64,000 nt of DNA from Streptomyces avermitilis MA-4680 = NBRC 14893 (GCF_000009765.2 NC_003155.5:2170001-2234000), one strand, 5' to 3'; positions 36,181 to 47,078 are shown, numbered from the stretch's first letter. The notes: generated by a model from the letters alone, not told the origin. Numbers and translations are program-made.

Positions 36181-36415
36181 GCTTCTTTCGCGCACCTCTT
36201 GAACACAAGGATCGCGGTACCGGATGCGCCGCACACCTCTCATTACCTGCCCAACTAGCCCCAAATGACCGCCGGTTGACGGTTATTCTTCAACAACACG
36301 CGGGACTCCGGTCCCAACTCTTGACGCGTCGTTCACGCGGATGAAGCATTCAACGGCGAGAGAGCGCTCCCTCCTCCCCCTCGTCGTTCATTTCCTGAAC
36401 CAGGAGAGTGCCCGC

Positions 36416-38215
<1,800 letters not shown>

Positions 38216-38226
38216 TGCCGCCGCGC

Positions 38227-38262
38227 CGTGTGCGGGCCGGGTCCGTCCCCGGCCCGCACACG
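38227..38262. terminator. Strong bidirectional hairpin
   Basis: A perfect 15-bp stem starting CGTGTGCGGG with a six-base loop, between the convergent GH55 and NlpC/P60 genes. Confidence 0.7.
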
Positions 38263-38268
38263 AGGCGA

Positions 38269-39438
38269 TCAGCAGGTGGGCACGCCGGGCAGCCAGGCCG
38301 GGCCCTTGATGTAGATGTTCGTCAGCCAGGAGCCGTCGGTGAGCTTGGACCAGGCGTCGTTGGTGTAGCCGTCGGCCGTCACCTCCTGGGCATGGGCCTG
38401 GCACACCACGTTGACCGTGGTCGGCTGCGCGAAGTAGTCGACCACACCGGCGTTGACGTGGGGTTCGCTGTGCGTGCGCACTCCGGTTCCCCAGGTCTGG
38501 AACGCCTTGCTGCCGCTGGTGGGCGGCGGCGTGGTGCTGCCGCCGCAGTCCGGCACGCCGGGCAGCTCGGCCGGGCCCTTGATGTAGACGTTCGTCAGCC
38601 ACGAGCCGTCGGCCAGTCTGGACCAGATGTCGTTGGTGTAGCCCTCCGCGGTGACGGTCTCGGCGTGCTGCTGGCACTGGACCGAGACCTGGGTCGGACC
38701 GGCGAAGGTGTCGACGACGGAGGCGCTCACGCTCGGCGTGGAGTGGGTGCGCACACTGGTGCCCCAGGTCTCGAAGGTCGTACCGCCGTTCGCGGGCGGC
38801 GGCGGAACGGTGCCCGAGGGGTTGATCCGGATCGCTCCCGCGTAGTCGCCGCCGGTGCGGGCGGGGGCGACCCTGATGTGGGTGCCCGACTCGTACGCCT
38901 CGACCATCTGCCCGCCGCCCAGATACATGGCGACGTGATGGATGTGACCGCTCCCCCAGAACATCAGGTCACCGGGCAGCAGCGGACCGGTTCCCTGCCC
39001 CGCCGAGAAGCGGGCGGAGGCCTGCGAGCTGTGGAACTGGTCGTTGGACGTGCCGTTGAGCAGGTCCTTGCCGGTCGCCCGGTAGTACGCGTAACGGACC
39101 AGGCCCGAGCAGTCGAAGCCCTTGCGCTCGCCGTCGTGGAGGCTGTCCGGGTCCACGCCGTCGTAGTAGCCGTACGTGGCGCCGGGCGTGGCGCCGTGGC
39201 CACCGCCCCAGCTGTACCAGACGCCGATCTGGGCGCAGGCGGCATCGACGGCCGCCTGCGCCGTGGCCGAGGCACCCGGCGCCAGCACACCGCAGGTGGC
39301 GTCCCGGGCCGCGGCGGGTGGGACGGAGACGGCCGCCTGGGCCGTGGAGGGAAGGAACGCGGTGAGGGCCACCGCCACGGCGGTCACGACCGCCCGGCCG
39401 ATGACCCGGCGCATGGTGCTGATCTTCAAGGAGTACAT
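38269..39438 (-). CDS. Secreted NlpC/P60 cell-wall hydrolase with two C-terminal SH3-like repeats
   Basis: About 389 residues. The start is uncertain: GTG 39459, ATG 39438, TTG 39429 (AAAGG nine bases upstream) and ATG 39414 are in frame, and all keep the Sec signal RRVIGRAVVTAVAVALTAFL with cleavage at AQA-AV. The NlpC/P60 domain has its Cys in GFDCSGLVRYAY and His in HHVAMYLGGGQ, so it should cleave peptidoglycan peptide bonds. Two ~75-residue repeats follow, each with TWGTGVRTHS or TWGTSVRTHS, a middle VQCQQHAE/VVCQAHAQ and the end DGSWLTN-YIKGPA-LPGVP-C. They are likely wall-binding SH3-like modules produced by an internal duplication. Confidence 0.82.
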   Translation of the reverse strand: MYSLKISTMRRVIGRAVVTAVAVALTAFLPSTAQAAVSVPPAAARDATCGVLAPGASATAQAAVDAACAQIGVWYSWGGGHGATPGATYGYYDGVDPDSLHDGERKGFDCSGLVRYAYYRATGKDLLNGTSNDQFHSSQASARFSAGQGTGPLLPGDLMFWGSGHIHHVAMYLGGGQMVEAYESGTHIRVAPARTGGDYAGAIRINPSGTVPPPPANGGTTFETWGTSVRTHSTPSVSASVVDTFAGPTQVSVQCQQHAETVTAEGYTNDIWSRLADGSWLTNVYIKGPAELPGVPDCGGSTTPPPTSGSKAFQTWGTGVRTHSEPHVNAGVVDYFAQPTTVNVVCQAHAQEVTADGYTNDAWSKLTDGSWLTNIYIKGPAWLPGVPTC

Positions 39439-39513
39439 CCTTTGTCGACGGTGCGTCACCGAGGAAACCGGTGACGGAAGGTGGCGATATGCGCGAGAGA
39501 GGAGTGACCCACG

Positions 39514-40155
39514 TCACTTTCTGGAATTCGGATGGTCCATGCCCGTGCCGCGCCCCCTCCCCTGCAAGGGGCGCGGCACGGGCGGCTCTTCACGGGAGAC
39601 GGCGTCGTCGCCCTCTGTTCCGCAGGCGCCGAGCGCGGCGCGCATCTTGGCCAGCGCCCGCATCCGGTTGCGCTGGACGGTGCCGCGGTGGGCGCCGAGC
39701 CGCTCACCGGCCGTGTCGTGGCTGAGGCCCTCCAGGTCGATGAGGATCACCGCGGCCGCCTCCTTCGGCGACAGCACGCGCAGCAGCGCGAGAGCCGTGG
39801 CGGACGCCTCGTACGAACCGAGGCCGCCGTCCCAGCCCGCCTCGGGCAGCCGGTCCGTGGTGCGCTCGCGGCGGGAGGGGTGCACCCATGAGTCGCGGAG
39901 CAGGTTGAAGGCGACGGCGCAGGTGTACGCGTACGGGTGCTGCTGACGTGCCAGGGTCTGTGCGCGGGCCCGGCGCGAGAGCCGCAGGTAGGTCTCCTGC
40001 AACAGATCGTCGGCATCGTGCGCGTTGCCGGTCATCGCCAGCAGCCGCCGGCGCAGCCGCGGCATGGCTTCGGTGAAGGACGCGTCGAACTCCCGCGGGC
40101 TCATACGGTCGCCCTGGTACGGGACCGCCGCACACGTGACGTCGCTGGTCTCCAT
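39514..40155 (-). CDS. Sigma-70 family (ECF-like) RNA polymerase sigma factor
   Basis: 213 residues from ATG 40155, with GGGGAGAAG upstream. Region 2 is MPRLRRRLLAMTGNAHDADD and LLQETYLRLSRRA (residues ~30-62). Region 4 is LLRVLSPKEAAAVILIDLEG, then LSHDTAGERLGAHRGTVQRN, with the HTH ending in RMRALAKMRAAL. No anti-sigma gene is adjacent. The last ~30 residues (EEPPVPRPLQGRGRGTGMDH and on) are encoded by a perfect 15-bp hairpin, so the coding frame probably runs through its own terminator. Neighbours are two cell-wall enzymes, which suggests an envelope-related regulon. Confidence 0.8.
   Translation of the reverse strand: METSDVTCAAVPYQGDRMSPREFDASFTEAMPRLRRRLLAMTGNAHDADDLLQETYLRLSRRARAQTLARQQHPYAYTCAVAFNLLRDSWVHPSRRERTTDRLPEAGWDGGLGSYEASATALALLRVLSPKEAAAVILIDLEGLSHDTAGERLGAHRGTVQRNRMRALAKMRAALGACGTEGDDAVSREEPPVPRPLQGRGRGTGMDHPNSRK
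39542..39582 (-). terminator. Perfect 15-bp hairpin inside the 3' end of the sigma gene
   Basis: CCCGTGCCGCGCCCC pairs exactly with its complement across an 11-base loop. It begins 28 bases before the annotated stop codon on the minus strand. Its strength and position suggest the transcription terminator of the sigma gene. Confidence 0.55.
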
Positions 40156-40201
40156 GCTTCTTCTCCCCGTTCTTTCCGCTGTGCGGTTGATCTGGTTCGC
40201 C

Positions 40202-40237
40202 TGTGCTCGCGCTCCCGGCGTCGCCTTGTGCTCGCGC
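40202..40237. repeat. Direct repeat in the sigma factor upstream region
   Basis: TGTGCTCGCGC occurs at 40202-40212 and again at 40227-40237, 25 bases apart, each preceded by GCC or GCCT. They lie 47-82 bases before the sigma factor start and could be regulatory. Confidence 0.4.
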
Positions 40238-40274
40238 ACCCCCCGGCTGGTCGCGCCTGCCGGTGCGCGGCACG

Positions 40275-40961
40275 TCATGCCGTCGGTGTCGAGCCGCCCG
40301 CCCGGAGCCCGGGCGGCGCGGTGGGGCCGTAGCGGGCGGCGGGCGCCCGGCGCAGCAGGGCCCAGTACCGGTCGCCGTACGACCAGTGCCACCACTCGGT
40401 GGGGTAGTTGACGAACCCGACCGCCGTGAGGGCCCTGTCCATCACGGCCCGGTTGGCGCGTGCCTCGACGCTGATGTTCGGAGCCGCGGTGCGGCAGGCG
40501 CCTTCGCTTTCCTCCGGGGTGGCGTTGACCTCCGTGCCGAGCGGCAGCTCCGTGCCGTCCGCACCGCACAGCGTCAGATCCACGGCTCCGCCGCTGACAT
40601 GCGGTGCGACCTCCGGCGGCGATATGTACGCGCTCGTCAGCTCACGGATCCGGTCGGGCGCCTCGTCCGGGTGGGCCGCGCGCATCGTCGCCGCGTACTC
40701 CTCGAAGTAGCGTCGCTGGAGCTGCGGCGGCCGGTACCCCTCCAGCACCAGGAACCGGACCCCGGTGGGCAGCAACCGCTGTGCCTGGAGGAGCCGCCGC
40801 AGTGCGCCGGCCCGCAGATGGGCGTAACTGCCGTCGTGGTCCGCCTGTCGCGCGTCGAGTCGCAGCTCGGCGACCTCACGCAGATCGACCAGTGGTTCAC
40901 CGCATTCGTCCTCGGCGACGCCGGCGACTCGGGCGTCCGAGAGCGGGATGATTTCTGTCAC
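40275..40961 (-). CDS. VanX-like D-alanyl-D-alanine dipeptidase (peptidase M15D)
   Basis: 228 residues from GTG 40961; no Shine-Dalgarno, so probably leaderless. Zinc ligands and catalytic residues of VanX are all present: His121 and Asp128 (PHVSGGAVDLTL), Glu189 and His192 (TEWWHWSYGDRYW). EGYRPPQLQRRYFEEY contains the conserved Arg that stabilises the transition state. The family hydrolyses D-Ala-D-Ala, either for glycopeptide resistance or in normal wall recycling. No vanH or vanA is nearby, so resistance is not implied. The promoter region carries a SARP-type triple repeat. Confidence 0.87.
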   Translation of the reverse strand: MTEIIPLSDARVAGVAEDECGEPLVDLREVAELRLDARQADHDGSYAHLRAGALRRLLQAQRLLPTGVRFLVLEGYRPPQLQRRYFEEYAATMRAAHPDEAPDRIRELTSAYISPPEVAPHVSGGAVDLTLCGADGTELPLGTEVNATPEESEGACRTAAPNISVEARANRAVMDRALTAVGFVNYPTEWWHWSYGDRYWALLRRAPAARYGPTAPPGLRAGGSTPTA

Positions 40962-40982
40962 GCGACGAGCGTGGCCCAGGGC

Positions 40983-41011
40983 CCTGCAATTGCTCTGCAG
41001 GTTCTCTGCAA
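40983..41011 (-). promoter_or_regulatory. SARP-type operator: three heptamers at 11-bp period
   Basis: On the minus strand TTGCAGA (41011-41005), CTGCAGA (41000-40994) and TTGCAGG (40989-40983) are separated by exactly four bases. Direct heptamer repeats with an 11-bp period just upstream of the -10 are the known binding format of SARP/AfsR regulators. The last repeat is nine bases before CACGCT, a weak -10, which in turn is six bases before the GTG of the VanX-like gene. Confidence 0.65.
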
Positions 41012-42308
41012 GGAGCGGGACAGGGCATCTCCAGAGGGCCGAGGCGGCACGTCAACGGCGGGACGGCCCGCGGACGGTCCTGGGGCTCACCTCGTCCTAC
41101 ACGCCTTTGTCCGCGCGCTCCCGCGCCTCCCGGCTGTCCAGCGCGCGGAAGGTCTCCAGCGCCTGCGCGCGGGCTGCCCGCGCCGCCTGTTCGTCGCGCG
41201 CGACGCCGACACCTCGGCCAGGTCCCAGGCCGTACGGGCCCCCCACAGCGGAAGGTCCAACGCCTCCCAGGCCGCCAGCGCCCGCTCCAGTGGCTCCCGC
41301 GCGCGCTCGGTCTCGCCGGCCGCCAGACACCACTCACCCAGGGTGCGCAGCACGAGTGCCTCACCGAACCGGTCCTGGCGCTCGCGGGCCACCTCCAGAC
41401 ACCGGCCGAGCCGCTCGCGTGCCTTCTCCAGGTGGCCCCGGCGCAGCTCCACCTTGGCCAACGACTGCTCGGTGTACATCACGCCGAAGGTGTCCTGGAG
41501 ACCGACGAAGATCCGCAGCGCCTCGTGCAGCAGCCGCTCGGCGTCCGCCCACGCGCCGTCCGCCCGACGGCACAGGGCCAGCGAACGCAGGGTGAGGGCC
41601 TCGCCGTGCCGGTCGGACGCGGTGCGGTACAGACCGAGAGCCCCCGACAGGGCCTCCCAGGCCTGCGCCCCACGCCCCTGCTCACGGTGCACGTAGCCGA
41701 TTCCGTACAGCACGCGCGCCCTGGCGCCGACGTCGTCGGTCTGCTCGTACCGCTCCAGTGCGGAACTCAGCAGCTGCAACGCCTCCGCGAAGCGGGCCTG
41801 TTCGCGTCGCGCGGAGCCCATTCCGGCGAGGGAGAGGGCCGCCCCTCGCGGCACGTCGCCGCGCTCGTCGAACAGGCGCAGCGCGTCGGCGAAGTAGGCG
41901 TACGACTCCTCGAACTTGTCCTGTTCGTAGCGCAGTTGACCGAGGCCCGTGAGCAGCCACGCCTCGCCCTCGGTGTCCCCGCCGCGGCGTACCGCCTCGA
42001 GGGCCGCGGCGTGCGAGCGCGACCAGGCGTCGAACTGGTTGTACAGCACGGCCGAACTCGCTATCAGCGCACCGGCGAGATCCCGGGCCGCACGGGCCAT
42101 CCCTTGGTCGGCGCAGTGGACCACGGCCGCCAGCAGACAGGCCTGCTCGGCGGCGAACCAGGCCGCGGGCCGGTCCAGCAGTCCCTCTTCCGTCTCCTGG
42201 TCGAGCAGTCGTAAGGTCCCCGGCTCGGGAAAGTACCGGGCCGCTCCCCCGGGCCCCCGGGCCGCCGCTCCCTTGGCCAGCCCCAGCCAGCAGGCCACCA
42301 GCCGCAGC

Positions 42309-42330
42309 ACCGCCGCGGCACCGCCGCGGC
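42309..42330. repeat. Exact 11-base tandem duplication causing a frameshift
   Basis: ACCGCCGCGGC is present twice back to back (42309-42319, 42320-42330). Deleting one copy restores one continuous AfsR-type reading frame through the ATPase-TPR junction. Confidence 0.85.
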
Positions 42331-43503
42331 ACGCTCTTCGGCGCTCTCCTCGGACAGACATCGTTCCCGGGCGTGCTCGCGGGCGAGGTCGTGGATGCGG
42401 TAGCGGTTGCGGCCGGTCCCGTCCACGCCGAGCACATCGATGAAGTGGCAGTCCACCAACCGCTCGACGGCTTCCTCGGCCTCCTCCGTTCCTATGTCCA
42501 GCAGGGGTGCGGCGATCCACGCGGCGAAGTCGGGCAGCTCCATCAGCGCCAGCCGGCGCAGTGCCCGACGCTCCTGCGGATCGAGGTCCGCGTAACCCAG
42601 TTCGAGACTGGTACGTAACTCCAAATCCCCCGCGCGCAGTTCGTTGAGCCGTCGCCGCTCGTCACGCAGCCGCCCCGCGAGGCGGCCGGGAGCCCAGTGC
42701 GGGCGCGCCGCGAGCCGGGCACCGGCGATGCGTACCGCCAGCGGCAGCCGTCCGCACAGGGTGACGATCTCCGCCACCTGGTCCGGCTCGGACCGCGTCC
42801 GCTCCTCCCCTGCCACCCGCTTCAGCAGTTGCAGCGCCTCCGGCTCGTCCGGCACGGTCAGATCCAGATGTGCCGCGCCCTCCAGCGCCACCAGCCGTCG
42901 TCGGCTGGTGACCAGGACCGCGGAACCGGGGCCGGGCGGCAACAGCGGCCGCAGATGCGTCTCTCCCGCCGCGTTGTCGAGGATCAGCAGGATGCGCCGG
43001 TGTGCGACGTGTGTGCGGTACAGCCCGGTCAGGTCGTCGATTCCGTTCGGCGACGTCTCCGGATCGATGCCCATGGCCCGCAGCAGTCTGGCGAGCGCGT
43101 CGGCGGGCTGCAACGGCGCGGTGTCCGAGGCGCGCAGGTCCACGAACAGCCTGCCGTCGGGGAAGAGTTCGGCGGTCCGGTGGCCGACGTGCACGGCGAG
43201 GGCGGTCTTGCCCATCCCCGAGCGTCCGGAGATCACCCCGATCGGCGGAGCGGTCCTGGTGGTGTTGTTGACTCCGTGGAGCAGCGAGGTGGCCCAGGCG
43301 ATCTGCTCCGTCCGTCCCACGAAGTCAGCCACGTCGGGGGGCAGATGGGATGGGGCGGGGGCGGGCCGGCCGGTCGGCTCGGGGCCGAACCTGGTGGGGG
43401 CGGCGATCCGGTGCGTGCTGTCCTGGGCGTACGGGATTCGGGGAGGGGCCGAGGAGGTTGCGGCCGGTCCTGCCGCGACGGCCTTGGCCTTCCGGCCGGC
43501 GCC

Positions 43504-43566
43504 GACGCCGGTCCCGAGGCCGGTGCGGACGCCGGTCCCGAGGCCGGTGCCGGTGCCGGTGCCGGT
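43504..43566. repeat. 24-base repeat encoding a Gly-Thr linker
   Basis: GACGCCGGTCCCGAGGCCGG-type units at 43504 and 43528 followed by several CGGTGC hexamers encode the GTGTGTGTGLGTG-like hinge between the BTAD and NB-ARC domains of the AfsR-type gene. Length variation here would keep the frame only in multiples of three. Confidence 0.65.
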
Positions 43567-44322
43567 TCCCAGCCGCTCGCTGTCGTTGGTCAGCACAGCC
43601 TGGTGCAGGGCGCGCAGCTCGGGCCCGGCGTCGATGCCCAGTTCGCGACGGAGGACCTCACGTCCCTCCTGGTACGTGCGCAGTGCGTCAGAGATCCGGC
43701 CGGTACGGAACAGCGCGGTCATCAACTGTCCGCGCGGTCGCTCCCGGAGCGGATGGGCGGCGACATGCGCGAGGAGGGGTGCGATCGTCTCGTCCTCGCG
43801 TCCGAGCGCCAAACGCAGACCGAAGGACTCCTCCTGGGCCACCAGCCGCAGCTCCGCCAGCCGGGCGGCCTCGATCCGCGCGAAGGACTGGCCGAGCCCT
43901 TCGAGTGCCTCCTGCCCGCGCCACAGACTCAAGGCGTCGGACAGGATGTCGGCGGCCTCGCCCGGACGGTCGCGCGCGGCCGAACTCCGGCCCAGCGCGA
44001 GGAGTTCCTCGAAACGGCGGGCGTCGACCTGTGAGGGACTGAAGTCGGCGACATACCCAGGCGGCCGGGTCCGGATCACCGGAGCCTCGCTGACCCGTGC
44101 GAGCGCTCGGCGCACGGCGGAGACATGAGTGGCGACCAGCGCGGTGGCGGTGGCGGGCACCTGCTCGTCCCAGACGAAATCCACCAGTCGCTCGGTGGAG
44201 AGCACTTCGCCGAGATGGACGGTCAACGCGGCAAGCACGGCAAGGGGTCTGGCCCCGCCGAGCGGCGCCCGCCGGTTCCCCTGCCACACCTCCACCGGAC
44301 CGAGCAGACGCACTTCGAACAT

Positions 44323-44721
44323 CGTTCCCCGATCGCCGCATCGTCCGTCCCGCGGATGCAGGACAACGATATCGGCGAACGCCGACAGGACATGCCGAAC
44401 TCCGGACCGCCCTGTCCGGTTCTAGACGGTCCGGCCCACCGGGCCGACCCCTGCTCAAAGCCTGGCGTCCGGGACATGTTCCGCAGTCGACCGCACTCCT
44501 TCTCCGGCGTCACTTGGCTGATTTCGGCGACACGGGCGGCGCCGCTCATGGGGAAGACGACAGGCGCGAGCCCGTTTGTATGACCGCGGGGACAGACCCG
44601 TCGTATGACCGCGGGTGCGAAGAAGATTCCCGCGTACGGCGAGTCATACGGAGGCACGGCTCGAGGCGTCAACGGCCCGACAGCATCACGCCGGACCGGT
44701 TGAAGCCCAGGGGGTATCTCG
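44323..44721. other. Intergenic region between divergent AfsR-type and lipoprotein genes
   Basis: About 400 bases. TATGACCGCGGG occurs twice (near 44579 and 44604, 25 bases apart), which could be a regulatory direct repeat for the lipoprotein gene. Open frames here lack support. Confidence 0.35.
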
Positions 44722-45747
44722 ATGAAGCGCACCGACGCCCGGCACGGGAGGGCCGCAAGCCCGGCTGCCGCCCGTGACACAGCCGCCCCGCGGAGGCGAT
44801 CGAGGCCGGGTCGGAGCGGTGTCTCTGTGCTCGCCGCGATGTGCGCGGTCGCCTCCCTCGCCCTGACCGGCTGCACACGGGACACCGACCGGCCCCACCC
44901 CACCTCCCCGGTCGCGAAAGCCGAACGCACCCGGCAGAGCCCGGAACTCACCTACGCCGAGGACCTGCGGATCTCGGACGCCGAACAGCACTTGGTCAAG
45001 CAGTGCATGGCGAGGCACGGTTACCGCTTCTGGGAGGAGCGGACGCTGACCCTGGAGGAGAGCCGGCCGGTCGGCTACGTCCAGGACGACGTCCGCTGGG
45101 CCCGCACACACGGGTACGGCAGCCGGATCATGGCGAAGGAGGACCGCGCCCGGCTCCGCAACCCCAATCTCGCCTACCGCGCGTCCCTTCCCACCGCCCG
45201 GCAGTCGACGTACGACACCGCGCTGGACGGCGGCCGGACAGCCACGCTGCTGAAGATCGAGGCACCCGGCGGCGGCACGATCACCAAGCGGTCCGGCGGC
45301 TGCACGGGCGAGGCCGAGAAGAAGCTGTACGGCGACCCGAAGACGTGGTTCCGGGCCGACTCGACCGTCAGCAACCTGCGCCCTCTGTACGTGGGCAAGC
45401 TGCTGCGCGACCAGGAGTTCAGCGGCGCGGTGAGGGACTGGTCACGCTGCATGCGGCGCGCCGGCCACCCCTACCGCGACCCGAACGAGGCACGTCAGGC
45501 GATGCGCGAGCACGGCACGCGACAGACCCGGGCCGCGGAGGCCAGGACGTTCGCGGCCGAGACCCGGACCGCGACCGCCGACGCCGGCTGCGCCCGCGCC
45601 GCCTCACTCAAGTCCATCGGCAAGGAACGCGAGGCCCACTACGTCGGCGAGTTGTCGGCCGAGTACGGGGACGCCCTCGACACCTACCGCCGTCTGAAGC
45701 GGGCCGCTCTCGCCCACGCCGAACAGATCGTCCCGGCACGAGCCTGA
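44722..45747 (+). CDS. Putative lipoprotein of unknown function
   Basis: 341 residues, with AGGGGG eight bases before ATG. After a basic N-terminus and a hydrophobic stretch (VSVLAAMCAVASLALTGC) there is a lipobox with Cys51, so it is expected on the outer face of the membrane. The mature part has further cysteines (KQCMARHGYRFWEERTL, SGGCTGEAEKKLYGD, WSRCMRRAGHPYRDPNEA, ADAGCARAASL) that may form disulphides, and is largely alpha-helical near the end. I do not recognise the family, though similar Cys-containing secreted proteins are common in Streptomyces. Its stop codon lies in a three-copy decamer repeat. Confidence 0.72.
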   Translation: MKRTDARHGRAASPAAARDTAAPRRRSRPGRSGVSVLAAMCAVASLALTGCTRDTDRPHPTSPVAKAERTRQSPELTYAEDLRISDAEQHLVKQCMARHGYRFWEERTLTLEESRPVGYVQDDVRWARTHGYGSRIMAKEDRARLRNPNLAYRASLPTARQSTYDTALDGGRTATLLKIEAPGGGTITKRSGGCTGEAEKKLYGDPKTWFRADSTVSNLRPLYVGKLLRDQEFSGAVRDWSRCMRRAGHPYRDPNEARQAMREHGTRQTRAAEARTFAAETRTATADAGCARAASLKSIGKEREAHYVGELSAEYGDALDTYRRLKRAALAHAEQIVPARA

Positions 45748-45826
45748 CCTGCCCTGACCTGCCCTGACCTGCCGGGCCGCGAACCACCGTCAGCACCACC
45801 GGCACCGTCAGCACCACCGACACCGG
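45743..45826. repeat. Two short tandem repeats after the lipoprotein gene
   Basis: CCTGACCTGC is repeated three times at 45743-45772, across the lipoprotein stop codon. A second, 18-base repeat (ACCGTCAGCACCACCGG) starts at 45786 and 45804. Both look like slippage products; the remainder up to 45991 shows no gene. Confidence 0.65.
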
Positions 45827-45991
45827 CACCGGCCCTGCCCCGGCCGCCGTGCCCGGCCGGCCTGCCCACCCGTGATCTCCGTGGCTCACTCGCCACGGCT
45901 CCCTGTCCGCGACGACGCTCGCGGCTCACTCCCCGTGACGACCGTCACGGATCCACAGCGCCTCCGACGCGAGGCAGAACGGGAATCCATC

Positions 45992-46453
45992 ATGCGCAAG
46001 CTGAGCATCGCCCTCGCCACGCTGGGCCTCGCGGCCCTCGGCCTCGCCGTCCCGGCCACCGCCCACGCGAGCGCCGGCTGCGACGCGAAGTGGCCGGGCC
46101 GTGACGGCAACGTACGTGCCTGGAAGGACGCGGACTGCCAGGGCGAACTCCTCGGCGTCACGCCCGGCAGCGACCCCAACTGGGGTGACGGCGCCGGCCC
46201 CTTCCAAGGCAGTGACGTCAATGTCGCGTCGTCGGTCATGAACAGCGGTTACGTCGGCGGCAAGGACGTCGTCGCCTTCTACTACCTGACGAACTACAAC
46301 GACACGAGCTACGGCTGCCTCAAGCCGGGCGAACTGTACGTCGACAACCTGGGCCGCAACCACTTCACCAACGGCGCCAACATGAACGACAACATCATGT
46401 CCCACACCTGGGTGGCCGCGAGCGCCTGCGCCCCGGGCTCATTCATCGGCTGA
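45992..46453 (+). CDS. Small secreted protein, peptidase inhibitor I36 / beta-gamma-crystallin-like
   Basis: 153 residues from ATG 45992. Sec signal MRKLSIALATLGLAALGLAV with cleavage near AHA-SA. The ~125-residue mature domain has four cysteines (GCDAKWPG, DADCQGELLG, YGCLKPGELY, ASACAPGSF) and the pattern VRAWKDADCQG, FYYLTNYNDTSYGCLKPGEL, FTNGANMNDNIMSHTW, which fits streptomycete I36-type inhibitors such as SMPI and beta/gamma-crystallin-like relatives. It is likely exported, either to inhibit metalloproteases or to bind ligands. Inhibitor activity is only inferred. The Shine-Dalgarno is weak (GGGAA). Confidence 0.72.
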   Translation: MRKLSIALATLGLAALGLAVPATAHASAGCDAKWPGRDGNVRAWKDADCQGELLGVTPGSDPNWGDGAGPFQGSDVNVASSVMNSGYVGGKDVVAFYYLTNYNDTSYGCLKPGELYVDNLGRNHFTNGANMNDNIMSHTWVAASACAPGSFIG

Positions 46454-46475
46454 GCGTCCCCGGTTCCGGTCACGT

Positions 46476-46500
46476 GCCCGTCGGTGTCGCGCCGACGGGC
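46476..46500 (+). terminator. Hairpin terminator after the I36-like gene
   Basis: GCCCGTCGG and CCGACGGGC pair around a seven-base loop, 22 bases after the stop codon. Confidence 0.6.
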
Positions 46501-46549
46501 CATGGCGTACCTCTTCCTTGCCTCGTCGGACCGGCAGAATGATCAAGGC

Positions 46550-46905
46550 ATGACATATTTGATGAAATCAGATCAAGTCGACGAGGTGGTCGCGAACCGA
46601 GGCCTGTCCTTCGCCTTGGAGTCGCGGCCGTGGATGGCGACAGGCTGCCGGGTGACCTCCACGCAACTGTCACCCTGGGAACCGGGGAGCTCTGCGGGAC
46701 GCCCACAGTGCAGGACGATGAGCACCAGGGCGCTTTGAAGGTGTTCGTGGAGGACAGCCACCCCCTGACCTCTTCGTTACGTGGACGCCCAGTCCCTTGT
46801 CCTTGGTTAGGCTGCGCAGCCGCGGTCGACGGGCAATGCCCTGGGGCGGGAGGACCCGTAACGCTGCAGACGGCGCGCAACTTTTTCAACTGGGCTGTGC
46901 GATAG
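46550..46905 (+). pseudogene. Possible frameshifted remnant of a small protein gene
   Basis: From ATG 46550 one frame gives DEVVANRGLSFALESRPWM; near 46631 the sense continues better in another frame, as GDLHATVTLGTGELCGTPTV and EHQGALKVFVEDSHPLTSSL. Each half shows protein-like composition and together they would read as one ~80-residue domain. Base composition is less G/C-rich than the surroundings. I do not recognise the family; two chance frames remain possible. The rest of 46906-47078 holds nothing convincing. Confidence 0.3.
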
Positions 46906-47078
46906 GGTTACTTCACGCTGCGCGCCTTCCCGGAGGGTATGAGAGCGGAGTTCAGTGGCCAGTCCCTCGGCCGTGACTGACGAGTGGTTTCCACTGCGTG
47001 GCTTCATGTGGTGTGAGAGCGGATGCCCGGTAGGGCTGTCCCTGCCATTCCAAGCTCACTGCCAAGGAGTGGTCACGT

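Larger units (their letters stand above)
41097..44322 (-). pseudogene. AfsR/SARP-type regulator (DNA-binding, BTAD, NB-ARC, TPR) broken by two frameshifts
   Basis: Reading from ATG 44322, an OmpR-like winged helix (LLGPVEVWQGNRRAPLGGAR) and a BTAD domain (~90-250) are followed by a Gly/Thr repeat linker, an NB-ARC ATPase with Walker A ISGRSGMGKTALAVH and Walker B RILLILDN, and the WH region up to CLSEESAEERAAA. There an exact 11-base tandem duplication (42309-42330) shifts the frame; removing one copy joins it directly to LRLVACWLGLAK and a long TPR domain in another frame. A second shift lies at the CG-repeat 41195-41202; removing one CG joins DLAEVSAS to RDEQAARAARAQ, ending ...ADKGV at 41097. 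Without correction two separate proteins could still be made: a 752-residue one lacking TPRs, and a TPR fragment. Confidence 0.8.

Noticed and set aside
40275..40961. Glycopeptide resistance locus (VanX)
   Set aside because: No vanH, vanA, vanR or vanS homologues are adjacent; VanX-like dipeptidases are common in wall turnover.
41087..42520. TPR protein as an independent gene next to a short AfsR-type regulator
   Set aside because: Its first ~75 residues are an out-of-frame reading of the regulator and the joint coincides with an exact 11-base duplication, so a broken single gene explains it better.
45743..45826. Short tandem repeats as a CRISPR-like array
   Set aside because: Units are contiguous without unique spacers and too short; no cas genes are present.
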